A stretch of DNA of 31,094 nucleotides from Desulfomonilaceae bacterium (lineage in GTDB: Bacteria; Desulfobacterota; Desulfomonilia; Desulfomonilales; Desulfomonilaceae): the NCBI GenBank assembly GCA_041662605.1, contig JBAZSD010000036.1:1-31094 (forward strand), written 5' to 3'. Numbering within the stretch: the stretch's first letter is position 1; each line of letters begins with the position of its first letter. The notes beneath the pieces are model-generated. The model was not told the origin of the DNA. It ran no database searches and saw nothing but the letters and a program-made list of their open reading frames with translations. The translations under genes were made by a program, and so were the position numbers. This document shows positions 17,165 through 25,889 of this stretch, in pieces.

Positions 17165-17269
17165 GTGAACAACGATGCTGGAAGCCAGGTATTTAATCGC
17201 TTTCTGGACAAAAGCTTTATCAGGTCATTGAACGACCTGTATTATTCGCCGGCAATAAAATTAGCCTAA
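17165..17269 (+). other. 34-codon open frame in the gap between two GTs
   Basis: The 127-base gap 17161-17287 contains a GTG-initiated frame of 34 codons ending in SLNDLYYSPAIKLA. LYYSP-type segments occur near the N termini of some polysaccharide-locus methyltransferases, so this may be a remnant, but the match is too short to claim. A short inverted repeat CAGGTC/GACCTG (17221-17239) lies inside it. There is no Shine-Dalgarno. Probably not a functional gene. Confidence 0.15.
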
Positions 17270-17287
17270 GAAGCTAACACCCATAAC

Positions 17288-18178
17288 ATGCTGACTATTT
17301 TCACAATTCCTAAACCATTTGAAGGTCATACATCGATCATTCAGAGGAACGCTATCCAAAGTTGGCTGCAACTTAGGCCGAAATGCGAGGTAATTCTTTG
17401 TGGTCGGGATGACGGAGTAGCCACAGTTTCAAAAGGGTTTGGGGTGCAACACATTGCTGATGTCGCTTGCACCGTGTATGGTACGCCTTTATTGAGTTCA
17501 GCGTTTAAGCAAGTACAAGATGTGGCTCAACATCGACTAATCTGTTACGTTAACGCCGACATTATTCTCTTCTCAGACTTGCTGACAGCAATTGAACGAA
17601 TTCCATTCAAACGGTTCCTGATGGTTGGGCAACGCTGGGATTTGGATGTAAAGACAGAGATTGATTTTGAATCCGTCGACTGCGCTAATGGATTAGCGAG
17701 CGAGTGCAAGTCACGCGGAGTCTTGCACCCAGCTTCCGGGAGCGACTATTTTGTGTTTCCAAAGGGTAGTATTGGTGAATTACCCGATTTTGCAGTTGGA
17801 CGTCCCGGGTGGGACAACTGGCTCATTTACCGTGCCAGAGCATTGGGACTACCGTTAGTTGATGCGACTGAAGCGGTAACCATAATCCACCAGAATCATG
17901 ACTATGGACACGTTCCGAAGAGACGCGGTGACACTTACGATGGACCTGAGGGCGACGAGAATCTCGCTCTCGTAGGGGGCTCTGAAAAAAAGTTTATCTT
18001 GTTGGATGCTACGTGGCTATTGACACCAAAAGAGTTGGTACCGGCACGGACTTTTAAGCACCTGCTTAGGGTCATGTTTTTATGGATTGCGCTTCACCTA
18101 CGGCTATATCCCTTACACCGTAAAATCAAAAGAGCGCTTGCTTTTCTAAAGCGCTTTCCAAATGCGTTACCTGGCTGA
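17288..18178 (+). CDS. GT-A-fold glycosyltransferase between the duplicated GTs
   Basis: 296 residues. LTIFTIPKPFEGHTSIIQRNAI resembles the start of GT-A proteins that read several donor types, and ICYVNADIILF (Asn89-Ala90-Asp91) is the probable metal/nucleotide motif. GSDYFVFPKG and RPGWDNWLIYRA follow as likely acceptor-side segments. The C-terminal 45 residues are basic and hydrophobic (FKHLLRVMFLWIALHLRLY), consistent with membrane attachment. It sits between two paralogous GNT-I-like genes. Specificity cannot be predicted. Confidence 0.62.
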   Translation: MLTIFTIPKPFEGHTSIIQRNAIQSWLQLRPKCEVILCGRDDGVATVSKGFGVQHIADVACTVYGTPLLSSAFKQVQDVAQHRLICYVNADIILFSDLLTAIERIPFKRFLMVGQRWDLDVKTEIDFESVDCANGLASECKSRGVLHPASGSDYFVFPKGSIGELPDFAVGRPGWDNWLIYRARALGLPLVDATEAVTIIHQNHDYGHVPKRRGDTYDGPEGDENLALVGGSEKKFILLDATWLLTPKELVPARTFKHLLRVMFLWIALHLRLYPLHRKIKRALAFLKRFPNALPG

Positions 18179-18221
18179 ATTCAACCTTTGTTTGGTCAAA
18201 ATTAACGGCCCACCCACAACT

Positions 18222-19133
18222 ATGAAATCTACTATTCCTGTAATTCTGTTCGCCTATGCTAGGCCCGATCACTTACTAAGAACAATAGACTGCTTGAGGC
18301 AAAATAACGTTCCATTGATTTATGCTTTCAGTGATGGCCCTCGTACACCACGAGACGCTCCTGCGGCTGCTGAAGTACGGCGAATCTTGCGCTCGATTGA
18401 CTGGTGTAAACTGAAGCTGTGTGAACGGGAAACCAACTTAGGGCTTGGTCGGTCGATCCTAACCGGCGTAACGGAAGTCCTAAACAAACATAATGCGGCG
18501 CTTGTTTACGAAGATGACCTTGTGTGCGTGCCTGGAACCTATACCTATCTTTGTGAGGCATTAAAGCGCTATAGGGATGATGATCGGGTGATGAGTGTAA
18601 CCGGTTGGACGCACCCCATCATCACGCCGAGTGATATCAAAGACCAGCCCTATTTCGACGGTCGAGCAGAATGCTGGGTATGGGGGACATGGACAAGGGC
18701 ATGGCAAGGCATGGCCACCGACGCGAAATCACTCATGAAGAGGTGCGAACGCAATGGTATCGACATCTATAGATATGGCGCCGATCTTGTCGATATGGCT
18801 AATATTGAGGTGCGGCGCAACATCTGGGCAGTGCGTCTCCTTTATTGGCACATCTTAAACAACGGACTGTGCCTACGTCCTCCATGGAGTATGGTTCAGC
18901 ATATTGGCTGGGACTCTCGTGGAACAAACGCTCTGGATCCTGGGATATTGGCTGCCCCTCCACTCAGGGCTTGCCCACCAATTCCGTCTCAATGGCCAAC
19001 TCCAGCGGAAAATTCGGAGTGCGCTCTATTACATCAAAAGGCTTACGGCGGAAGACCAGACATTCCGACGGCTATTTACCGTTTTTCTCGGCGCATGGCT
19101 GCGGAAGTAGTGCGATTCATCTCGTTAAGATAA
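18222..19133 (+). CDS. GNT-I-like glycosyltransferase, copy B
   Basis: 303 residues from ATG 18222. An upstream ATG at 18162 would overlap the previous gene by 17 bases and add 20 residues absent from copy A, so I reject it. EDD is at residues 97-99 (VYEDDLVCVPGTY), followed by the same RVMSVTGW and DQPYFDGRAECWVWGTW blocks as in 16228-17160. Differences concentrate at the C terminus and in loops after residue 230, where acceptor contacts are likely. The copies may add the same or related sugars at different linkages (inference). Confidence 0.72.
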   Translation: MKSTIPVILFAYARPDHLLRTIDCLRQNNVPLIYAFSDGPRTPRDAPAAAEVRRILRSIDWCKLKLCERETNLGLGRSILTGVTEVLNKHNAALVYEDDLVCVPGTYTYLCEALKRYRDDDRVMSVTGWTHPIITPSDIKDQPYFDGRAECWVWGTWTRAWQGMATDAKSLMKRCERNGIDIYRYGADLVDMANIEVRRNIWAVRLLYWHILNNGLCLRPPWSMVQHIGWDSRGTNALDPGILAAPPLRACPPIPSQWPTPAENSECALLHQKAYGGRPDIPTAIYRFSRRMAAEVVRFISLR

Positions 19134-19151
19134 AGATACAAGACAACATAC

Positions 19152-20030
19152 GTGAATCTCAAAGAAAAGATTAAGCTATTTGCGCCACCTTTTTTGATCG
19201 ACCTCGCCCGGCGTTTGCAGTCGGAACTGTCGAGCAGGGCAGAATGGGAATACATCCCGGAAGGTTGGGATTATGCCAGATCGCATCCTGAAATAAAGGG
19301 ATGGAACGTACAGGATGTTCTGGAGGCCTACCAGCAAAAATGGCCTCAATTTGTCGCTATGATAAATGGCGCTGGGCCACTAGGATTGACCCACGAATCG
19401 AATCTGGACTCTGATCAAGACATTATCAGCCATAACATCATGATGTCGTTTGCCTACACCCTGACACTGGCGAGCCGCATGAAAGAACGAATCTCTGTTT
19501 TGGATTGGGGCGGCGGTATAGGTCATTACTATTTACTGGCGCGGACACTATTGCCGGAGGTGGAGATAGATTACCACTGTAAGGATGTGCCGATCTTGTG
19601 CCGGCACGGGACTCAACTGTTTCCGAAACAGCATTTCTACGAAGACGAGAGCTGTTTGGGAAACACGTATGATTTTGTTGTGGCGAGCACGTCGATGCAT
19701 TACACAGAGGACTGGAGTTCTCTATTGCTTAAATTGGCTCAGGCCACATCGGGTTATCTATACATAGCCAACCTACCAATAGTAATGCAAAGCTCGTCCT
19801 TCGTGTTTGTTCAACGCCCGTATCGGTACGGCTACAATACGGAATATCTTGCCTGGTGTCTGAATCGAAATGAATTGCTACGAACGGCGGAACGTGGAAA
19901 TCTAACACTGATACGTGAGTTCATAGGGGGACACAGGCCTTATATTAAACAAGCGCCCGAACAGAATTTATATCGAGGGTTTCTCTTTGCAGTGACCCCA
20001 GAAAGAGGACATGAAACGAGAATTAAATAA
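19152..20030 (+). CDS. TIGR04325-like methyltransferase
   Basis: 292 residues. The central SAM motif is VLDWGGGIGHYY (residues 116-127). It is preceded by a helical region with the WDYARSHPEIKGWN segment and followed by YDFVVASTSMHYTEDW, a combination I recognise from the methyltransferase family first named from Leptospira (LIC12133/TIGR04325) and found in surface-glycan loci. The target is probably a sugar hydroxyl or carboxyl; no direct evidence. The GTG start lies 18 bases after the previous stop. The 3' end overlaps the next gene by 20 bases. Confidence 0.72.
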   Translation: MNLKEKIKLFAPPFLIDLARRLQSELSSRAEWEYIPEGWDYARSHPEIKGWNVQDVLEAYQQKWPQFVAMINGAGPLGLTHESNLDSDQDIISHNIMMSFAYTLTLASRMKERISVLDWGGGIGHYYLLARTLLPEVEIDYHCKDVPILCRHGTQLFPKQHFYEDESCLGNTYDFVVASTSMHYTEDWSSLLLKLAQATSGYLYIANLPIVMQSSSFVFVQRPYRYGYNTEYLAWCLNRNELLRTAERGNLTLIREFIGGHRPYIKQAPEQNLYRGFLFAVTPERGHETRIK

Positions 20031-20994
20031 CGTTCTAAAGACATTTAGCATTGAACCAGTGTTAATAGATATCGGCGCATCCGGTCAGCCACCGGAATTA
20101 TGGGAAGCAATCGCTAGTCAATCTCTTTACATCGGTTTTGATCCGGACCTTCGTGAGATGCGGGATATTCCCGGTGGGAAGTTCGCACGCACAATTATAC
20201 TTAATGAAGCTGTTACGAGCAATCCCGAACAAACCGAAACCAAATTTTACCTCACCCAGTCTCCGCACTGTTCTAGTACTCTCCCACCGGATAACGAATC
20301 GTTGGCGAATTATCTGTTCAGTGACCTATTTGCTGTACAGAAAGAGGTTTCTGTAAATGCTTCATCGCTTAATGCGGCGATCGATCGACTGGGTTTGAAA
20401 GGAGTCGACTGGTTCAAGACTGACTCTCAAGGTACTGATTTACGGCTCTTCCAGAGCCTTGATGATAATCTCCGAAATCGAGTTCTAGCGATTGATATTG
20501 AGCCGGGTCTTATCGACGCTTATCAAGGAGAAGATCTTTTTATAGATGCCCACCGTGCGTTGCTAGGGCAGGGTTTTTGGCTTTCAAAATTGGATGTGAA
20601 GGGCACTGTACGGCTGAAACGAACTACGTTTCAAGCCGTTGTCAAGCGTCATCCCAAATTTACAGATACGCTGGTTTATTCCTCAGTTCAGGCAAGCCCC
20701 GGGTGGTGCGAAGCGAGTTATTTGAGAACACTTGCATCGATTCAGGAGCGAGACGCTCAGTCACGAGACTATACGCTGCTGTGGGTCTTTGCTATGATTG
20801 AAAAACAGTGGGGTTATGGACTGGACATCGCATTAGCCTATGACGCTCAATTCGGACCGGATGATATTTCAAAGCAAATGAGTGAGTTCCCACTCAAACA
20901 AATATATCGTAATAATAGAAATTTTAGGACCCTTGCAAAGAGACTGCTTCCTGAACCGGTTAAAAAATTGCTAAGAAAGTTGATCCCACAATAA
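20011..20994 (+). CDS. FkbM-family methyltransferase
   Basis: 327 residues. Motif I is VLIDIGASGQPPELW (17-31) with the acidic ribose-binding residue in YIGFDPD (40-46). WFKTDSQGTDLRLF (134-147) corresponds to the K-x-D-x-x-G segment diagnostic of FkbM O-methyltransferases. It likely acts on a sugar hydroxyl of the glycan. It extends well past the core with a Lys/Arg-rich C terminus (KRLLPEPVKKLLRKL), which may bind membrane. It overlaps the preceding methyltransferase by 20 bases. The 81 bases after it hold a modest spacer with no terminator I can defend. Confidence 0.76.
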   Translation: MKRELNNVLKTFSIEPVLIDIGASGQPPELWEAIASQSLYIGFDPDLREMRDIPGGKFARTIILNEAVTSNPEQTETKFYLTQSPHCSSTLPPDNESLANYLFSDLFAVQKEVSVNASSLNAAIDRLGLKGVDWFKTDSQGTDLRLFQSLDDNLRNRVLAIDIEPGLIDAYQGEDLFIDAHRALLGQGFWLSKLDVKGTVRLKRTTFQAVVKRHPKFTDTLVYSSVQASPGWCEASYLRTLASIQERDAQSRDYTLLWVFAMIEKQWGYGLDIALAYDAQFGPDDISKQMSEFPLKQIYRNNRNFRTLAKRLLPEPVKKLLRKLIPQ

Positions 20995-21075
20995 AAATCT
21001 TGCCAGCCTTTTCTGCAATCTCCCAGGTCCAGTAGAATAAAAACTGAGCGCAAAAATTCTTGGAAGGAATCACTC

Positions 21076-22635
21076 ATGAATTCCCACGGGTGGGGTAACA
21101 ATAAAAAAGGCCCTATTGTACTGGTTTCTCGGCCTATCGCCTATACTTTTCCGCTTTCTTACGCGTACCTCGCAGGATATTTGCTCCAACAGGGAGAAGA
21201 TGTCCGAATCGTCTTCAAAAGAAACGACAATGCTGATTTGATAAGACAGATTATGGAAATGGATCCTTTGCTAGTCGGTTTTGGTAGTCTTTATCCTGAG
21301 TTGCGTGAGGTTGCCCATCTAATTGACTTGCTTGATAAAGCAGGCCGGCGCTTTCCTACAGTAATTGGTGGCCAGATGGTGAGCCCTATCCCGGAATTTG
21401 CGGTCGAAATATCTGGCGCAGATTTTGGGGTTATTGGGGAGGGAGAGATCATTTTGTCCGATCTAGTTCGTTCCCTCAGGGAGGGGAACGATTCTTCAGA
21501 CTTACCAGGACTCGTGATTCGAAACGGCAAAGAGATTGTGTCTAATGGACCTGGGCCGTATATTCAAGATCTGGCACAATTGCCGCCAGTGCCTTATGAG
21601 CTATTTCCTGTCAATGAATGGCTGAGAGTGGGCAAATGGTATAGCTTGAATTATCCACAACCTCACTGGCGCCATCAGGATCGCGTAATAAACGTGCATG
21701 GTGGGAGAGGATGTCCTTACAGATGTAACTTCTGCTATCATCACAGCGTACCGCGATACAGACCAATTCCCCAAATGTTGGATGAAGCCCAATTGGGGCT
21801 TGAACGCTTCAATGCAAATATGCTCTATTTTTCAGACGATCTGGTTCTGGCTACTCCCTCGCGTGCATTGCAACTTGTCAACGGGCTTCGCCAACTTGGA
21901 AAATCAGTCGACTATTCGGTCTCAACAAGATTCGATATCCTCAATCGACTCGATGATAATCTGCTAGAGGCAATGAGAGAGACTGGTTGCCGTATCATGG
22001 GCCTCGGGATAGAGTCTGGATCAGATCGAATCCTGAAGCTAATCGGTAAGAACTGCACATCGACCGAAATATTGCATAATCTCGGTCGACTGAAAAGAGT
22101 TGGAATCTTGCCCACAGTTTCCATCATGGTAGGACAATTTACCGAAACCGTTGAAGATGTCGAGGCGTCGATCAAGCTAATGATTGAATCGATTCGTGAC
22201 AATCCCAACATACAGTATGCATTCACGATAACAACACCGTTCCCCGGATCACCCTTGTACGAATACATTCTCAAGAATGGCCTCGTGAAGAATAACCACG
22301 ATTTCTACGAAAGATATTTTTCTGGTGACGGGCACTGGAATATGGTGGTCAATCTCTCAAAGATGACCAATGAAGAAGTTTTTGCCATGTATAAAAAGAT
22401 AAACACGCTCTATCTTCTCGAGAAAAAGAAATGCTTGGGTCACGCAGTGAACACGCTATTGCTAGGCAGAAGAATATTCAATCGAGTTAATCGGTTCGTG
22501 GAATCTAGGTTGTTACAACGCTCGGAGACTTCGCTGCAATCACCCAGAATTGCAAACACATACTACTCTTTTCAAGAAAAATTCTGTAATAGCGTTCAGA
22601 ATTTAGATCTACGCCTCCGTGGCCTCCAGAACTGA
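21076..22635 (+). CDS. B12-binding-type radical SAM enzyme
   Basis: 519 residues. The N-terminal domain (about 14-125) follows the cobalamin-binding fold, with VGFGSLYPELREVAHLID, TVIGGQMV and ADFGVIGEGE, but lacks the DxHxxG base-off motif, as many of these enzymes do. The radical SAM cluster is CPYRCNFC (Cys213, Cys217, Cys220). LGIESGSDRILKLIGK and TPFPGSPLY are typical of the class. Likely chemistry is C-methylation, epimerisation or rearrangement of a glycan precursor or lipid; the substrate is unknown. GGAAGGA seven bases before the ATG is the strongest ribosome-binding site seen, and the 81-base upstream gap may mark a new transcription unit. Confidence 0.83.
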   Translation: MNSHGWGNNKKGPIVLVSRPIAYTFPLSYAYLAGYLLQQGEDVRIVFKRNDNADLIRQIMEMDPLLVGFGSLYPELREVAHLIDLLDKAGRRFPTVIGGQMVSPIPEFAVEISGADFGVIGEGEIILSDLVRSLREGNDSSDLPGLVIRNGKEIVSNGPGPYIQDLAQLPPVPYELFPVNEWLRVGKWYSLNYPQPHWRHQDRVINVHGGRGCPYRCNFCYHHSVPRYRPIPQMLDEAQLGLERFNANMLYFSDDLVLATPSRALQLVNGLRQLGKSVDYSVSTRFDILNRLDDNLLEAMRETGCRIMGLGIESGSDRILKLIGKNCTSTEILHNLGRLKRVGILPTVSIMVGQFTETVEDVEASIKLMIESIRDNPNIQYAFTITTPFPGSPLYEYILKNGLVKNNHDFYERYFSGDGHWNMVVNLSKMTNEEVFAMYKKINTLYLLEKKKCLGHAVNTLLLGRRIFNRVNRFVESRLLQRSETSLQSPRIANTYYSFQEKFCNSVQNLDLRLRGLQN

Positions 22636-22709
22636 TCATTTAGGGCTACCAATCACTGATTCCAAACAGAGTTAATAACCAAGTAATATTTGTTTCATTT
22701 GTAGGCGCC

Positions 22710-23702
22710 ATGAGAAGTTGTTTATCTGTTTTTAATGGAAAAAAGATTCTGGTAACTGGAGGGCTAGGTTTTGTGGGTTCTAATCTGGCTCGCCGTCTAT
22801 TAGAGATAGGCGCACACGTCACTCTGGTAGACAGTCTAATACCAGAGTATGGCGGCGGTCTATACAACGTTTCAGAGATAGCTGAACAGGTCAAGATTAA
22901 TATTTCCGATGTGCGTGATGCTCACAGTATGCGCTACCTGGTTCAGGGGCAGCATTACCTTTTCAACCTTGCAGGGCAAACTAGTCACATGGATTCTATG
23001 CAGGATCCGGAGACAGACCTGGAGATCAATTGTAGGGCCCAGCTCTCTATTCTGGAAGCTTGTCGACATTACAATCCGGACATTAAAGTGGTATTTGCGA
23101 GCACCCGCCAGATCTATGGGAAACCGGATTATCTGCCCGTAGACGAGAAACACCTACTGCGCCCGGCCGACGTAAATGGAATCAACAAAATGGCGGGAGA
23201 ATGGTACCACATCCTTTATAATAATGTATACGGCATTCGAGCTTGCGCTCTTCGCTTAACTAACACCTATGGTCCCCGAATGCGGGTGAAAGACGCGCGC
23301 CAGACCTTTCTGGGTATCTGGATCCGGCTATTAGTAGAGGGCAAGGCTTTTGAAGTTTGGGGTGGGGAGCAGTTGAGGGATTTCACGTATGTGGACGACG
23401 CAGTCGAGGCGTTTTTGATGGCGGCCTCTCGTGAGGACGCAAATGGCCAGGTCTTTAACGTTGGCGCCTGTGAGGTAATTTCTCTGAAAGGCTTGGCAGA
23501 ACTGTTGGTCGGCAGTAATGGCGGCGGAAAATTTGAGATCAAGACTTTTCCTGACGATCGAAAGAGGATCGACATCGGTGATTACTACGCTGATGACCGA
23601 AAAATTCGCTCAGAGTTAGGTTGGGAACCCAAAGTAAACCTGAAGGACGGGCTTGCCAGAACACTGGAATATTACCGACGTAATTTGGAGTATTATCTGT
23701 GA
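22710..23702 (+). CDS. Extended-SDR sugar epimerase/dehydratase-like protein, Tyr replaced by Asn
   Basis: 330 residues. The NAD-binding GGLGFVG is at 17-23, the Ser/Thr site in STRQIYG at 131-137, and RDFTYVDDAVEAF in the C-terminal half. At the YxxxK catalytic pair the protein reads NGINK (Asn156, Lys160), so the usual proton-relay Tyr is absent. I have the impression that this NGINKMAGEWYH block recurs in related proteins, so it may be a family trait rather than a lesion. It could be an epimerase with changed chemistry, a decarboxylating enzyme or a binding protein. It overlaps the next gene by GTGA, so it probably hands its product to the aminotransferase. Confidence 0.78.
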   Translation: MRSCLSVFNGKKILVTGGLGFVGSNLARRLLEIGAHVTLVDSLIPEYGGGLYNVSEIAEQVKINISDVRDAHSMRYLVQGQHYLFNLAGQTSHMDSMQDPETDLEINCRAQLSILEACRHYNPDIKVVFASTRQIYGKPDYLPVDEKHLLRPADVNGINKMAGEWYHILYNNVYGIRACALRLTNTYGPRMRVKDARQTFLGIWIRLLVEGKAFEVWGGEQLRDFTYVDDAVEAFLMAASREDANGQVFNVGACEVISLKGLAELLVGSNGGGKFEIKTFPDDRKRIDIGDYYADDRKIRSELGWEPKVNLKDGLARTLEYYRRNLEYYL

Positions 23703-24847
23703 GCCACCTTGGTCGGCCCTTGATTGTGCCTCAGTGTAACCCCAAGGCTGGATATCTGGCCTACAAGTCCGAAATTGACGAAGCAATTAAGAGGGTACTC
23801 CAAAGCGGCTGGTACATTCTAGGTCAAGAGGTATCAGCCTTCGAGCGGGAGTTTGCAGCCTATTTGGGTGTGAACCATGCCACAGGGGTCGGCAACGGCA
23901 CCGACGCGCTGGAACTGGCATTAAGAGCCTGTGACATTGGGCCTGGAGATTTGGTCTTCACTGTCTCCCACACGGCTGTGGCCACTGTAGCGGCGATTGA
24001 GTTGGTTGGGGCAATACCTGTGTTGGTCGACATTGATCCCAAGACGTTCACCATAGATCCTAGTAGCCTGGAAGAGGCCTTGAACCAGCCGCCAGCGGGG
24101 ACTCCAAAGGCTGTTATCCCCGTCCATTTGTACGGTAACCCGGCAGACATGCCCGCAATTCTTGAACTGTCTCGTCATCATGGGCTAAGGATCATAGAAG
24201 ACTGCGCCCAGTCACACGGGGCGACATTCAATGGCAGGATGACCGGATCTTGGGGGGATATTGCCGCGTTCAGTTTCTACCCCACAAAAAATCTAGGCGC
24301 ACTCGGCGACGGCGGCATGGTGGTCACCAACGACGATCGCCTGGCCGAGCAAGTCCGACTGTTAGGTCAGTATGGCTGGCGCCAACGCTACATAAGCGAT
24401 ATCCCAGGTGGAAATTCAAGGCTGGATGAACTTCAGGCTGCTCTTCTGCGAGTCAAGTTAAGGTATCTCGAATCCGAAACGATCAGGCGTTGTGAGATAG
24501 CAAAGTTATATGACACTTGGTTGGTCAATTCTGGTCTTTCTTTACCTGTTGCTAGAACTGGCGCAAGACACGTTTACCATCAATATGTGGTTCGATCCTC
24601 AAGAAGAAACTCACTTGCTAAGTACTTGAAGCAGGAAAGCATCAATACTTTAATCCACTACCCTGTGCCGGTTCATCTACAGCCAGCTTATTTGGGACGT
24701 TTGCCCAATGTTGTGAGATTACCGCATACCGAACAAGCGGCCAGGGAAATATTAAGCGTGCCGATGTATCCACAACTAACCGACGAACAAGTTAGGCATG
24801 TCTGTTCTACAATTGTTAAATGTAAGCAACATGTGGGCCTCCCCTAA
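23699..24847 (+). CDS. DegT/DnrJ/EryC1 sugar aminotransferase
   Basis: 382 residues, PLP-dependent. Lys197 in SFYPTKNLGALGDGG is the Schiff-base lysine and Asp168 in IIEDCAQSHGA binds the pyridine ring. GNGTDALELAL and VHLYGNPADM are further family marks. The pattern is closest to nucleotide-sugar 3- or 4-aminotransferases such as FdtB, QdtB or WecE-like enzymes, and differs from the LegC-type protein at 1225-2400. Together with the SDR it overlaps, it suggests a second amino sugar in the glycan. The GTG start is within the GTGA overlap. Its stop overlaps the next ATG by one base. Confidence 0.86.
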   Translation: MSHLGRPLIVPQCNPKAGYLAYKSEIDEAIKRVLQSGWYILGQEVSAFEREFAAYLGVNHATGVGNGTDALELALRACDIGPGDLVFTVSHTAVATVAAIELVGAIPVLVDIDPKTFTIDPSSLEEALNQPPAGTPKAVIPVHLYGNPADMPAILELSRHHGLRIIEDCAQSHGATFNGRMTGSWGDIAAFSFYPTKNLGALGDGGMVVTNDDRLAEQVRLLGQYGWRQRYISDIPGGNSRLDELQAALLRVKLRYLESETIRRCEIAKLYDTWLVNSGLSLPVARTGARHVYHQYVVRSSRRNSLAKYLKQESINTLIHYPVPVHLQPAYLGRLPNVVRLPHTEQAAREILSVPMYPQLTDEQVRHVCSTIVKCKQHVGLP

Positions 24848-25869
24848 TGTATTACTTTTGTACATATTTCGATCAACACTATCTGACCCGTGGTCTGACT
24901 CTTTACCGATCACTTCGGAACCACTGCCCTGAGTTTAAACTCTGGGTGCTGTGCATGGACGACGAAGCTTACAGGATTTTACGGAATCTCGAACTGCCAG
25001 GGATCAATCCGATCTCTCTTGAAGTCTTTGAGAGAAACGACGAGGCATTGAAGATTGCCAAAACTAATCGATCCAGAATTGAGTACTATTTCACCTGCAC
25101 TCCATCCCTACCCTTATTTATTCTGAACAACTGGCCCGAGGTAGATCTCATTACTTACCTGGATGCTGACCTGTTCTTTTTTCAGAGTCCTGAGTCTGTT
25201 TTCCAAGAAATGGATAATGCCTCGGTAGGTATAATCGGCCATCGATTTCCACCAAAGCTGAAGCGTCTCGAACTACACGGAATATATAATGTTGGCTGGC
25301 TGACATTTCGCAGAGATGACAACGGTATTAACTGCTTGAACTGGTGGAGAGATCGCTGTATTGAATGGTGTTACGACCGAACAGAAGACGGTCGCTATGC
25401 CGATCAGAAGTACCTGGATGATTGGCCGACCAGGTTTAAGGGCGTAAAGGTAATTGAGCACAAGGGCGCAAACTTGGCGCCTTGGAATGTCGATAACTAC
25501 AGACTTTCACCCGCTTTTGAAAAGGTTTTAGTGGACGATCAACCCTTGGTATTTTTCCATTTTCACAGAACCAAGGAAGTTATCCCAAATCTTTATACTA
25601 CCGGATTATCTTTGTATCACGCAAAAAGCTCGTCTTTGCTACGGAATACCCTCTTTAGGCCATATATCAAATCCTTGATCGAAGCAGAATCAGGCCTTGC
25701 CAATCACACAAATCAAGGTTTGAAACAAGGTATCAGGGAGTTGAATGACAACCCAATTTATTCAACTCTCGCACGAATCAAAAGCATTCTAAGACTGTCG
25801 CTGGGCCTTTTGCTTGGCGATTATATCTTCGTGCGCAGGGAAAAACCAATTAGAAAGCAAGGACCCTAG
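24847..25869 (+). CDS. DxD glycosyltransferase, GT8-like
   Basis: 340 residues. It begins YYFCTYFDQHYLTRGLTLYRSL, typical of GT8-like retaining transferases, with the metal motif YLDADLFFF (Asp106, Asp108). NVGWLTFRRD and YADQKYLDDWP match acceptor/nucleotide blocks in this class. HFHRTKE in the C-terminal third is a likely late metal ligand. The tail is basic with a hydrophobic stretch (LRLSLGLLLGDYIFV). It probably transfers the amino sugar made by the two preceding enzymes, with which it is coupled by a one-base overlap; that is inference. Confidence 0.72.
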   Translation: MYYFCTYFDQHYLTRGLTLYRSLRNHCPEFKLWVLCMDDEAYRILRNLELPGINPISLEVFERNDEALKIAKTNRSRIEYYFTCTPSLPLFILNNWPEVDLITYLDADLFFFQSPESVFQEMDNASVGIIGHRFPPKLKRLELHGIYNVGWLTFRRDDNGINCLNWWRDRCIEWCYDRTEDGRYADQKYLDDWPTRFKGVKVIEHKGANLAPWNVDNYRLSPAFEKVLVDDQPLVFFHFHRTKEVIPNLYTTGLSLYHAKSSSLLRNTLFRPYIKSLIEAESGLANHTNQGLKQGIRELNDNPIYSTLARIKSILRLSLGLLLGDYIFVRREKPIRKQGP

Positions 25870-25880
25870 ATTGAAAAGAC
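25866..25880 (+). repeat. 15-base direct repeat, left copy
   Basis: CTAGATTGAAAAGAC occurs here and again at 27007-27021. Both copies lie in intergenic DNA just upstream of a GT2 reading frame, the left one upstream of the remnant at 25890 and the right one upstream of the gene at 27045. The copies bracket the remnant and the SGNH hydrolase gene. Confidence 0.5.
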
Positions 25881-25889
25881 GGGATTCGA

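Noticed and set aside
17221..17239. Rho-independent terminator CAGGTC/GACCTG
   Set aside because: The stem is only six pairs with no T-run after it, and it lies in a short gap between same-strand genes.
21000..21038. Sigma70 promoter before the radical SAM gene (TTGCCA and TAGAAT)
   Set aside because: The spacing between the boxes is about 27 bases, too long; no acceptable -35 lies 17 bases before TAGAAT.
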